This document shows positions 10,031 to 18,589 of a DNA stretch of 64,000 bases, piece by piece. Origin of the DNA: Chara braunii (taxonomy: Eukaryota > Streptophyta > Charophyceae > Charales > Characeae); assembly GCA_003427395.1 (NCBI GenBank), contig BFEA01000010.1, forward strand, positions 3,860,756 through 3,924,755, written 5' to 3'. The stretch's first letter is position 1. The number at the start of each line of letters is the position of its first letter. Both the position numbers and the translations under genes were made by a program. The notes below the pieces were generated by a model. That model was not told the origin of the DNA. It ran no database searches and saw only the letters and a program-made list of their open reading frames with translations.

Positions 10031-11107
10031 TGGACTTTGGATCGAGAGGGTCAAGCTTTCGTCCGGAAGGTTGACCGTGGTAGAGTGGACCGCCCTCAGC
10101 CATGTCCGGTCAAGGGTTAACTCTGACGAACACTCTTTTACCGAGAAAATTGGAACGGTAGTCTCTGCTCCTGCGACCTCAATCACGGGGTTGTGGCAGA
10201 CCCCTTCCGCCGGTTGGAGCTTGTTATCTGCTACCACCATTGACATGGCGACTCTCCTATCCACTTCCAGACCCAGCTCCTTCGCAATGGAATCTCGNCA
10301 CACCGTCGNTTCGGATCCATTATCCACTACCACCATTGACATGGCGACTCCCCTATCCACTTCCAGACCCAGCTCCTTTGCAATGGAATCTCGANACACC
10401 GTCGATTCGGATCCATTATCTACTAAGGCTCTCATCTTCTTCCCACTCACCACGGTTTGGAGCTGGCCGCTTCCTAGTACATATAATTTCTTGGTCTCTT
10501 CTTCCGAGAAGAAATTTGCCGGCATCTCTTGCATGGTAATTCGAGAGGCTTGCACTTCCTCCTTAGCGGGTCCTTCCCCTGGAACGGTCGGCCCTCCGAC
10601 AAGCGGAATCCTCACTTTTTTAGTGATGCTCAAGAGTTCGTCCTTGGCGTTTTTGCTCGCCTCTAAGTACTCCAGAAGGGTATATTGCATTGGCTGCATT
10701 AGAGTCCTCCGCAGGGGCGCAACCGTGTCTATCTCGTCCAAGGTGCACTTCATTTCGAACTTCTTTGGTCCTCTCTTCCTTGACGATTTTGGTGACGTAG
10801 GCTCGTCCCCCTTTTTTTCTTCCGTGGCTTTCGCGTCGACCATCGATTGGTCATCGTCCCCATTTCTTTTCCCCCCATCCACTGCTGTGACTTCCTTGCC
10901 TTTGGACGGCCCGACCCCTACTTGGGTCCTCACTCTTAGGCACGTTTTCTCTTCTTCAGACTTGCTCTCTACGAACTTGATGCTAGAGACTTGCGGCTCC
11001 CTTATGGACACACCACCCGACGATTCCGTAATTTGAGCTGGCAGTCCCGTCGACCTCAAGCTTCTTCCCCAGGCTTGTCTCTCGTAGGGCAATCCTGTTG
11101 TCCACAT
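9932..11107 (-). CDS. pol: Element C protease-containing ORF (391 codons)
   Basis: One long open frame. The N-terminal ~200 residues are charged (KSEEEKTCLR, KATEEKKGDEP). Then comes KLYVLGSGQLQTVVSGKKMR and the aspartic-protease loop ALVDNGSEST, an Asp-Asn-Gly in place of the usual Asp-Ser/Thr-Gly. After the protease comes LDRTWLRAV. The active-site loop occurs twice because of a 96-bp duplication (10231-10422). Three single N bases lie in this stretch (about 10297-10395), so the exact residues are uncertain. The role would be maturation of Gag and Pol. The opposite strand has a long frame too (9948-11036), but it matches no family. Confidence 0.8.
   Translation of the reverse strand: MWTTGLPYERQAWGRSLRSTGLPAQITESSGGVSIREPQVSSIKFVESKSEEEKTCLRVRTQVGVGPSKGKEVTAVDGGKRNGDDDQSMVDAKATEEKKGDEPTSPKSSRKRGPKKFEMKCTLDEIDTVAPLRRTLMQPMQYTLLEYLEASKNAKDELLSITKKVRIPLVGGPTVPGEGPAKEEVQASRITMQEMPANFFSEEETKKLYVLGSGQLQTVVSGKKMRALVDNGSESTVXRDSIAKELGLEVDRGVAMSMVVVDNGSEXTVXRDSIAKELGLEVDRRVAMSMVVADNKLQPAEGVCHNPVIEVAGAETTVPIFSVKECSSELTLDRTWLRAVHSTTVNLPDESLTLSIQSPDGIRVVLRTVDAQDERNRTSVLRRKGVKARVC
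10231..10422 (-). repeat. 96-bp duplication of the protease active-site loop
   Basis: CTACCACCATTGACATGG begins at 10231 and again at 10327, so the period is 96 bp, or 32 codons. Both units encode VDNGSE followed by RDSIAKELGLEVDR. The frame stays open. Ambiguous bases are present in both units. Confidence 0.85.
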
Positions 11108-11189
11108 TTATCTTCATCGAGGGGTAGAAGGAGACCGCCTCTCCATCATCTCCCCACACGACCCACTCATTCAACTTCACCACCCCTAA

Positions 11190-12216
11190 CCTTTAGGGCT
11201 TTCGCGAGGTGAGGGCACTCCCGCTTGATGTGACCATCTTCATTGCAATAGACACACCTGCTCCGAGGCTGCGGATTGTTAGGGCGAGGCCACACTTGAG
11301 GCGCTGTCCCTATAGTCGTCGAAGGACTGGGTGGCTGCGAAGCCCTAGCCTGCCGAGCCCCCGCGGCCTTGGGTTGGGGAGTGTCTCCCCGCCTTCCATC
11401 TCTAGCGTCCTTCCAATGGGAGTTCCCCCAATCAGAGCCCCAATTTCCTCAAATTTCCCGACCATTTCTCCAACTCCCCTGGTTTCCTGTTGGTCCCCCT
11501 CCCCGATATGGGCCGGGGGGTCCAGGCGGTGGCCTATCGTTTTCACGAGGACCGTCGTTCCTTTGAGTGCGTATACTTCGGAGAGCCATATCAAGGCTTT
11601 CCTTCATGTATTCCTGGACGTCTACTCCCCGTCCTGTAAAGACCACCTCGGCGACCTTCTCAAAATTCGCCGAGTCCCTGGGCGCCTTCTCGAGGACTTC
11701 TTTCCTTTTTTCCTCGGGTAGATGTAACATGAACATGACACACCTATCTACTTCCGATAGCATCCCCCTATCCACCAAGGCTTGGGATAAGCACTTGAAC
11801 CTTCTAGTGAAGGCCACCAAGCTCTCCCTTTCCCCCCTTGATACTCGGCGTAGCCCTTCTATCGTCGGAATCAAGTCATCGCAAGCGAAGGTCCGCAAAA
11901 GGCTACTCTTGAAGGTCTTCCACCTTCCATCTATCGGGTATATTGCCCTAATCACCTGATCCAGTTTGGGATCCGAGTGTTGTATAAAGTGGTCGATCCA
12001 CTCCTTTGCTGATAACTTCTTTCGGAATGCATAACTTTCTCATTTTTCGACGAACCCCGTCACATCTCGCCCATTAAAGTAGAGTGCCCCGAGGGCCAGG
12101 TGGACGTCGTAGTAGGGGACTCGCTGATCGTCATATCGACGAAAGTAGGAGCCTTCCGCCGGCCCGTCTATTACCGGGTCATAGGGCTTGTAGCAAGCGG
12201 GGTCTAATTCCTCCAT
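11190..12216 (-). pseudogene. gag: Element C Gag (capsid and zinc knuckle)
   Basis: A frame starts with ATG at 12216 (MEELDPACYKPYDPV) and holds YYDVHLALGALYFNGRDVTG, typical of gypsy Gag. A TGA stands where Trp is expected after FVEK. The capsid continues (WIDHFIQHSDPKLDQVIRAI, RGERESLVAFTRRFK) to a Pro-rich end at 11449. In another frame a CCHC knuckle CVYCNEDGHIKREC lies near 11230-11275. The ATG at 12216 lies 24 nt after the upstream ORF's stop. It packages C RNA if functional; the stop and frameshift make it a pseudogene. Confidence 0.85.
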
Positions 12217-12240
12217 TCGCGGTCGAGCCCCCGGAGGCCC

Positions 12241-12951
12241 CTAGGGTTCCTCCTCGCGGTGGCCTTTATCATTTGGCTCTTCACGTTCCCAAGGTGCGAG
12301 TCCTCGGCCCCTACACCCCTTCCAGGTGTCTCTGAACCCCCCCACATTTCTCCCCATTGCTTCCTCCGTCATCCATGTAGGGTCTGTTTCTCGCCCGCGC
12401 CACCTTCGCGGTCCTCCGCTAGTCTCTCTCCGTTGCTCTTCTCCCAATTCTCTCCTTCTTAGGCTCCCCTCTTCATCCCTCCTAGGTGCCCAGCATCCGA
12501 GCCTGTCACGCGGGAATTCTTGCCCTTCTCCGACTCTTTCTTCCGTGTCCTCTTGGTCTGCCCATCGGGTCTCGACAAGGAAGCTCTTTGAGGCCTCTGC
12601 CGTCCTTTCTCTCACTGATATTCGCGGCTCCACTTCTCGGTGCAAGCGTTCATCGGTACTCGCTCGCTGCCCTGCAACTCTTTCTTCGAGAGATGTCTCC
12701 AGGCTCAGTCTCGCTCGCTGCCCTGCAACTCTTTCTCCGAGAGATGTCTTCGGGCTCCTTATGGCCCTACCCATTGGTTCCATCCGTTCGGTCGCTTCCT
12801 CGGTTGGCTTACTTAGCCTTGCTCCCAATTCGGTATCTTTCTCAGTTTGGTGGTCGGGCGAGTCCGGGATCCTGCAGAGGGTCAGGATCCTATACAATTC
12901 CGTCCTCACCTTCTCCAGACCTACCAGTTCTCCGTTGTTAGGCTCGTTCAT
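12241..12951 (-). CDS. Element C Arg/Glu-rich ORF upstream of gag (236 codons)
   Basis: Begins with ATG at 12951, 13 nt after the stop of the upstream module, and ends with TAG at 12241. It is in the same frame as gag, so stop readthrough would fuse the two. The first ~60 residues are mixed; the rest is highly charged and low in complexity (many RER/EER runs). A 16-residue unit (ERVAGQRA...) is duplicated by a 49-bp tandem repeat near 12659-12756. It resembles a disordered, RNA-binding-like N-terminal Gag extension, but I do not recognise a family. The long frame on the opposite strand (12326-13042) is taken as a shadow. Confidence 0.6.
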   Translation of the reverse strand: MNEPNNGELVGLEKVRTELYRILTLCRIPDSPDHQTEKDTELGARLSKPTEEATERMEPMGRAIRSPKTSLGERVAGQRARLSLETSLEERVAGQRASTDERLHREVEPRISVRERTAEASKSFLVETRWADQEDTEERVGEGQEFPRDRLGCWAPRRDEEGSLRRRELGEEQRRETSGGPRRWRGRETDPTWMTEEAMGRNVGGFRDTWKGCRGRGLAPWEREEPNDKGHREEEP

Positions 12952-12964
12952 GCCTCAAGTTCCT

Positions 12965-13677
12965 TCACCGACATGCAATAGCGACCCGAATGAGATCCGA
13001 GGGGTCCAGCCCTTCCAAGCCTGCCTCGCAGATCTCGCGTAAGTACCTCCATGAGATGATCGACACCTTCACGTTTCGACCCCAACTTTCAAAGGCGTAC
13101 CCCAAGTCCTCTAACGACAACCAATCGTCCTGGTGCGGGTTTCGAAAGCACCACAACAAGAGGGCGTGAAAATTCGACTCGGTGAACTGAAATTGATTCA
13201 AGATTGAGACTCTACGTTCCATCGCTCTTTTGACCATCTCGGAGGGGTAGACCCTCTCGAGGATGAAGCGGGGTACTCCCACCGGCTCGCTGGTGACAAA
13301 TTGAGGCACCTCCTCCCAGCCTGCGTACATTACTTGATATACCCTATGGTACCCTTCTTGAGGCCTTCCTTCCTCGACTATTCTCTCTAAACGGTCTCTA
13401 ACGGATTGCGGTCTTCCCCCAACTTCAAACTTTGGATCACCTCGAGGAACCCCTCCTTCGAAAGGAAGATTTTAGCTTCCCCGATCACTAAGCCTCTTTC
13501 GTTACGTACCGATAGTCGGACGAACGCCTTTCCCCGATGGATCTCGGCCACTTCCTTTTGAATGGTTCGTGTCGGGGCTTCCAAACTTGCCTTTGGTTAT
13601 GTGATATGAAAACCCTCTCCTATTTCTTCTTTGGGCTCCACCGAGGCCCAAAAGGTTCCGGGAGCCCTCCTTATCAT
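12965..13677 (-). pseudogene. Element C module M4 (unknown family, degenerate)
   Basis: The start ATG at 13677 overlaps the TGA of M3 by one base (TGATG). The N-terminal part gives GKAFVRLSVRNERG and GEAKIFLSKEGF, matching the strand pattern of the other modules. After an in-frame TAA (near 13597) and a frame change near 13390, the C-terminal part at 12965-13330 gives VGVPRFILERVYPSEMVKRA and HALLLWCFRNPHQDDWLSLE, matching the helical half of M2 and M3. No known domain is recognised. About 238 codons across the two frames. Confidence 0.6.
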
Positions 13678-14411
13678 CACCCCATCTGAGGCTCGTACCC
13701 CCTCCGGTTAGTCACTTGCTCCTCCCCGAAGAGGTGGGCGTATGGGACGTCAGCAACATGAGCTCTTACTCCCTTGAATTCCCTCAATTTCTCGAATATA
13801 GGCGCTAAATCTTTCCTTGGGGGAGCTCCAGCATCGACACATCGAGTGTAGAGCCAAAATAGCCCTCGCGTCCGAACCCCGGATTGTTGCGCGACCCGGA
13901 GTAACTCTACCACTCCCCTCTCAGGGTCCCGCATGAGCAATCGTACCAAGAAACCGGGTAAAATCGCGTGGAGAACCTTGGAAGCTCGAGGAACTTCGCC
14001 TGGCTCGGCGAAGGACACCTGCGTCCACGATTTGAAGGTTCCCTCCTCGTATCCGCTTAGTACCAGATCGTCTGCTACCTTCCTTGCGGACTCGCGATAT
14101 TCCGTGTGAGTCTTCAAACCGGTCACTAAACCCTTCCAGACCTCGGTCCACGAGTCCTCATCAAGGAAGACTGTAGCCTGAACTTTGAGGAACCGACCAA
14201 GGTGCGACGGACCCCCTCTTTGTACCCTTTCCTTCCAGGTGAGTCGTCGAGCTCTAACCCACACGTAAGCGTCTCCTTTAATAAGTTCTCCTTTCTCAAT
14301 GCTTATCCAATAAGGCGTTACCCGAGGATCTCCAGGAATCAAGACTTGGCTCCCTTCACTCACCTCTAGCGCTTCCAATACCTCGCTGTTACTAAGGGCA
14401 AACTTAACCAT
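13677..14411 (-). CDS. Element C module M3, intact ORF of 244 residues, unknown family
   Basis: Starts with ATG at 14411, directly after two TAG codons that end M2, and stops with TGA at 13677-13679. The N-terminal half has strand-like text: YWISIEKGELIKGDAYVWVR and FLKVQATVFLDEDSW, then a Trp-rich helix (EVWKGLV). The C-terminal half is helical with RGLFWLYTRCVDAGAPPRK and ends VPYAHLFGEEQ. No signal peptide, membrane segment, protease, RT or zinc motif is visible. It is the only module in the set open from end to end. The function is unknown; location in C, just upstream of gag, suggests an element-encoded accessory or structural protein. Confidence 0.7.
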   Translation of the reverse strand: MVKFALSNSEVLEALEVSEGSQVLIPGDPRVTPYWISIEKGELIKGDAYVWVRARRLTWKERVQRGGPSHLGRFLKVQATVFLDEDSWTEVWKGLVTGLKTHTEYRESARKVADDLVLSGYEEGTFKSWTQVSFAEPGEVPRASKVLHAILPGFLVRLLMRDPERGVVELLRVAQQSGVRTRGLFWLYTRCVDAGAPPRKDLAPIFEKLREFKGVRAHVADVPYAHLFGEEQVTNRRGYEPQMG

Positions 14412-14414
14412 CTA

Positions 14415-15179
14415 CTACGGTCGTCCGAACACCCACTCGCAATAGGCCTTCGGTGAGAGGCAGATAGATTTCTCCAGCGACCCGAGCCGCCTATAAATGC
14501 CCCAGAGTTTCCCTCGACGAGGGGCCCCGCGGTCGACACAGTAGGTATAGAGCAACCACAGGGTTCCAAGGGGCAGGCCGAAACGCCTCCCTCTTTCTAG
14601 GAGCCCGACTATCTTGTTCTCGTTAGTCCCGGAAAACACAAAGTGTGGAACCCTTATGGTCACCGGATAACTTGCCCTTGGAAGCTTATTCCCCCGAGCG
14701 AATCTTTCCGCCTCTATTGCCACAAAGCCAAACTCCATCCGGGTGCTAACTATCCACCTTTTCTGCACCTCTCTCACTTCTTGGAGTAATAGACCCAGCC
14801 CACCCCCTTGGCCTAAGACCAGGGGTACTATGATCTTGGCCCAAGCGGCTGGTTCGATGAAGATTATCGCGGTGGCTTTGAGGTGTGTTTCAGTCGCTTT
14901 CTTCCTTACCCCCTTGGCCTAAGACCAGGGGTACTATGATCTTGGCCCAAGCGGATGGTTCGATGAAGATTATCGCGGTGACTTTGAGGTGTGTCTCAGT
15001 CGCTTTCTTCCTTACTTCCTTAGACTCTACCCACACGAAATTCCCCCAGCAGTGATTTCTCCTCCCTCCAATTTCCTCCAATGGGGAACCTCCCCGTTAC
15101 TGGGAACCCAGCTACGAATTCCCCGCTTGTCTAAGGGGGATTTGACAAAATGACTGAGGTCCCCGTTAAAAAGGACCAT
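14415..15179 (-). pseudogene. Element C module M2 (unknown family)
   Basis: The ATG at 15179 follows the TGA of M1 with no gap (TGAATG). It starts MVLFNGDLSHF, like MVKF in M3. The strand region GNFVWVESKEVRKK and HLKVTAIIFIEPSAW is in a second frame. The helical half VTIRVPHFVFSG and GTLWLLYTYCVDRGAPRRG, ending EWVFGRP, is at 14415-14777. A 106-bp tandem duplication (14803-15014) and at least one frameshift break it. The alignment to M3 runs over the full length by eye. Confidence 0.65.
14803..15014 (-). repeat. 106-bp tandem duplication inside module M2
   Basis: CCCCCTTGGCCTAAGACCAG starts at 14803 and again at 14909, and the following ~100 bases are almost identical. A 106-bp period is not a multiple of three, so it shifts the frame of M2. 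Confidence 0.9.
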
Positions 15180-15865
15180 TCATCTAAAATAGTTTTTGGC
15201 GAATCCCAAACACCCTTCGGAGATCCTCTCGCGAATCCGGTCGGCTCTAGCCCTGTATGGCACTGGGTTATCCACGCAATAGGTGAAGTACCAATGAAGC
15301 GACCGAAAGGACAATCCTCTCTCTTTCTCTCGCTTTATACCCTTTACGACCTTCTCGTACCCGGCCCCTTCCCCACACACTCTCCTGAAGACGAAGGACG
15401 GGAAGATAGCTTGGACACATCCCGTAGCGCGAGGGTACTCCTCGTCACGAGCGCAAGTCACTCGTAAGTGGATCGACAGGGCACTTCCTCGAGAAATTGT
15501 TTTAGAATAGGCCCTACTCGCACCTCCCAGCGATCCGCCCGATACCACCCTAGTGCCCAGTGGGTGATGTATTCCACCGCCTCACGACTCAAGTAGATTG
15601 TGCTTTCCGCGCGAACCACTGCTCGTCGGGCCTTCCCCCCGTTCCTAGGTTTATTCCTGATCCACTGATCCCCCTCCCAAATTCCTACGGCGAAACGCGC
15701 TCAGAGAAAAACCCCCTTCTCGAGTTCCACGCCTCTCTCGCGCCCGGCCAAATATCTCTCAGTACGGTGGTCTAAGGGGACACTAAAGCACTCTCTCTCC
15801 TTGTGCAGGTCGGCCTTCTCGATTTGGATTCGACCGTCGTCTGTCGCTTCTACAATCCTAACCAT
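15180..15865 (-). pseudogene. Element C module M1 (unknown family)
   Basis: The ATG at 15865 overlaps the end of module Y2 by 8 nt (ATGGTTAG). It begins MVRIVEATDDG; an in-frame TGA lies after GVFL (near 15700). The strand region is AVVRAESTIYLSREAVEY. A frame change near 15480 leads to ATGCVQAIFPSFVFRRVCG and RSLHWYFTYCVDNPVPYRA, the helical half shared with M2 and M3. It ends with TGA at 15180. Degenerate but collinear with the other modules. Confidence 0.6.
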
Positions 15866-16232
15866 GCCCTCCCTGGCTTTGAACCACCTCCACGATGATC
15901 CCTACCAATACCTTCCAACCGTCCAACCCGTCAAGATATGCTTCCGATATTGTGGGGGCAGGTCGCTCTCCTCGTCGGAAGGTCCGGTAACCCAGCGTAT
16001 AGAAATACCGGATCCCGTAATTTTTTGAAAGCTCTCTCTCTAGTTGAGCGTGAACAACAGCCTCTTCCCAACTATCAAGGAAGTCTTCCCCTCAATCCGC
16101 CCCTTCTTCTTCATAGAGTGCTATATCAAAATCCCTGGTCCACTGATAAAAGTTGTAACACCATACGTCTACACCCCCACGACTACCCACGCTAATGTCT
16201 GTCGGCTCAACCTCCAGAACCCCCAGGCTCAT
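15858..16232 (-). pseudogene. Element C module Y2 (unknown family, one stop)
   Basis: ATG at 16232, 7 nt after the stop of Y1. Key text: GGVDVWCYNFYQWTRDFDIA, LDSWEEAVVHAQLERE, YGIRYFYTLGYRTF, RPAPTISEAYLDGLDGW, ending in VVQSQGGHG and TAG at 15858. One in-frame TGA follows EEEGAD. Clearly homologous to Y1 over its length. The strand pattern (VW..., DFD[IV]A[IL]Y, then a Trp-bearing helix) resembles the first half of the M modules, so Y may be a shorter cousin; that link is weaker. Confidence 0.6.
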
Positions 16233-16239
16233 AGGCTCC

Positions 16240-16587
16240 TCACTCCCCCACTACTTCCTCTATGATCGTGACCAGCACTGTCCACCCGTCCGAACCGTCG
16301 AGATAGACGTTCGGAATTACGGGCGCGGGTCGCCCGCCCCTAGAGTAGGTCCGGTACCCCAGAGAGTAGAAGTACCTAAACCCGTATGCTCTGAACTCTT
16401 CTCTTTCCATGCGAGAGTGTCCGATTGCCTCCTCCCATCCGCGGAGGAAATCCCCTTGATCATGTCCTTCCTCTACGTAAATGGCAACGTCGAAATCTCC
16501 CATCCACAGATGAAAAGTATAACACCACACGTCGACTCCTTTGTAACCACTCACACTAATCCCTTCCGGAACTGCCCCTAGGTTCAT
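16240..16587 (-). CDS. Element C module Y1, intact ORF of 115 residues, unknown family
   Basis: ATG at 16587, TGA at 16240. Contains YKGVDVWCYTFHLWMGDFDV, RGWEEAIGHSRMERE, YGFRYFYSLGYRTY and RPAPVIPNVYLDGSDGW. Aromatic-rich, mixed alpha/beta in appearance, with no membrane segment or catalytic motif I recognise. It is the first in a series of six closely spaced frames. Its homology with Y2, with substitutions rather than random change, supports a real coding sequence. Confidence 0.6.
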   Translation of the reverse strand: MNLGAVPEGISVSGYKGVDVWCYTFHLWMGDFDVAIYVEEGHDQGDFLRGWEEAIGHSRMEREEFRAYGFRYFYSLGYRTYSRGGRPAPVIPNVYLDGSDGWTVLVTIIEEVVGE

Positions 16588-17238
16588 ATGATCATCCTAA
16601 TCAATAGAAGTCCCTTTTGTTTTCCTCACTTTTGGTCACTCGAGAGACCACCCCTACCTTGCAAGGAGAAGGTGTTTGTGAGCCCAACAGGATCAAATGG
16701 ACCAGAGAAGGAACGCCGTCTCACTCGGTTACCTTTCTGTCCTCCCCCGCTGAGAGGTCCTCCTAGTTTCAAGTATAGGGACTAGCCACGAACACAGGTT
16801 ATCCCCGAAGAAGGGTGGCAACCCCCACCTTGGAGTCGGACCGAAGTCACACACCAGTGCCCGGACCGAAGTCACACACCAGTGCCCTATATCCCCCACC
16901 GAACCGACCTTTAGTCCTAAGTTTCCTAAGTTAGCCTATCCGGCACCACGCCCCTACTCGGCCCACCTCAAGCGTGGAATTACCCGGGTCCCAGGACTTT
17001 TATCCACCTATTAATTGATGATCGCTAGCCTATCTACTCCCTCCCATTCTCCTCCTTGGATCGTGAACTCTTCTCACTCCGTTCCCTCCTTCCTTTTCGC
17101 CACCGCCTGATTCTTTTCTCTCTTGGAATCGGAGTACCTTATCGGGGTACAAGAAAAAAGGGCGGGGAAGCAGAATTCAGCAAGAGAGTCCCTCAGGTTT
17201 GGCCATTTTTAATACGTGCATTCTAATCTTCGTTTCCT
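16588..17238 (-). other. Element C leader segment
   Basis: No gene supported. It holds a 25-bp direct duplication (GGACCGAAGTCACACACCAG unit at 16838 and 16863). In C's orientation it lies between the acidic ORF and module Y1. Frames on both strands are short and unlike any family. Confidence 0.5.
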
Positions 17239-17532
17239 TTAGTACTCATTATCATAATCCCAGTAATCCCCAAGTTCCGAGTCCGAGAAATCGGCGAGAC
17301 ACCGGTCCACCCAAGACCCGGCCTCCGAGCCTTCCCCCGTTACGTTCTCGAATCCCCAATCGTCCCCCTCGTCCGAACTCTTGGCTAGATTTGACACCCC
17401 TTCCCCCTTTTTCTCGTTGTGAGCCGAACTGCCCCTTTCTTCCGAACCCTGGTCTCCCTTCCCTGCTACCGCGCGTCTCGCCGTTAGTCCATGAGGACCA
17501 AGGACAATAGGCAACGCCCTTTCCCTCCACAC
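17239..17532 (-). CDS. Element C leader ORF with acidic tail (97 codons), doubtful
   Basis: An open frame whose C-terminal part is rich in Asp, Glu, Ser and Trp (SSDEGDDWGFENV, DFSDSELGDYWDYDNEY). This is the first sizeable frame after the 5' LTR in the element's orientation. It could be a short upstream ORF or an N-terminal exon, or chance. No family is recognised and no homologous copy is in this window to compare. Confidence 0.3.
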   Translation of the reverse strand: MWRERALPIVLGPHGLTARRAVAGKGDQGSEERGSSAHNEKKGEGVSNLAKSSDEGDDWGFENVTGEGSEAGSWVDRCLADFSDSELGDYWDYDNEY

Positions 17533-18140
17533 AGAAGGTATCCCTGGCCCCTCTCGAACCCCGCTTTATTCTCTCTCCCTAGTGTCCACTATCTCTTCCC
17601 CACGTGCGGACCCACTCGCACAATTCTCCCGGACGACACTTCCCCCGCTTGTTTGATTGCTTTTCACCCTCATTCAAACCCCACAAGCAAACTATTTTAC
17701 CCTCTTAATTTGTAGATTTTCTCGAAGCAAACACACAAAAACATCCCACCTCCCAGCAAGGATCTGACCTGGATTTTCGAAAGTCGTAAGCAGGGCCGAA
17801 GTCGCAAGCGGGGCCGGCGCGGACCTGCAAAATCAAGAAATTTCAACACCCCAAGTTCCTCGCACCCAAACAGCCCAGCAACCCCTCCACACAGAAAATA
17901 AGGCCTCAATCGAACACACGCCCAGAAGTCGCCCAAAAAAAAAGTCGTCGTCAAAAAAGTCGTCGTGAAAAAAGTTGTGTTCGAAGGTTGCCGCCAAAAA
18001 GTGTCGAGGAACGTCGATGCCGAAAAACCGTCGAAAAAGTCGATGCTGATAACCAAAAAAAAAACCTCCGCAACCTGTCACGCTCGTCCTCCCCCAACCC
18101 ATGTTCCTTGAGCCGGATGAGGCTGCGGGAGGAAGCTCAT
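17533..18140 (-). other. Element C 5' leader with AAAAAAGTCGTCGT repeats
   Basis: No gene supported. On the + strand, 17935-18065 is built of A runs alternating with GTCGTCGT, GTCGATGC and TCGAAAAAGTCG. On the - strand (the element's RNA) this is a U-rich, GACGAC-containing stretch just downstream of the primer site. A possible role in packaging or translation is only inference. Confidence 0.45.
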
Positions 18141-18157
18141 CCTCGGCAACAATGCCA
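18141..18157 (-). promoter_or_regulatory. Candidate primer-binding site of element C
   Basis: On the - strand, two bases after the LTR end (…GACA), comes TGGCATTGTTGCCGAGG. It starts with TGG as expected for pairing to a tRNA CCA end. The matching tRNA 3' end would read CCTCGGCAACAATGCCA; I cannot name that tRNA. It is not the initiator-Met type seen in A and B. Confidence 0.5.
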
Positions 18158-18589
18158 ATTTGTCGAACAACTGGCTCTCTTTATACCCTATCGGCGACAA
18201 CTTACCTCCCATGCCCATACCCGACCGGACTTTTGAGGAGAGTGAACTCACCCCCGCCTTTCCTAGCGCCCGGACTTGGGCAGGAACCGCCTCCCGGGAA
18301 TCTTTTGAGCCCTGAGCGCCTCTTCCGGCAGGAAGGTGGAAACAGTGGTCCAACACCGAGCGGACCTTTCCTGGCCCGCCGGCATCTAGCCGGCATAAGG
18401 CGCGTTGGAATGGTGGGTTCACACCGTCGTCGTGCAACCCGCCGAACACTCGAAACACTCAGCGTTCGAAAGGAATTAGGGGAAGGGAAAATTTTGAAAG
18501 CTCGGCTCACGCCGTCAGCGCGTAACCAGCAAAACGCCGCATCGGAACGAAAATCAGAAAGGAAAGTCTCGATCAACATGTAACCACCA

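Noticed and set aside
9948-11036. 362-codon + strand open frame opposite the C protease ORF
   Set aside because: The - strand has protease motifs and fits the gag-pol order; the + strand text is Ser/Pro-rich without any family signature, so it is a shadow frame.
12326-13042. 238-codon + strand open frame opposite the Arg/Glu-rich ORF
   Set aside because: Complement of a biased, repetitive coding sequence; Ser/Leu-rich with no recognisable domain.
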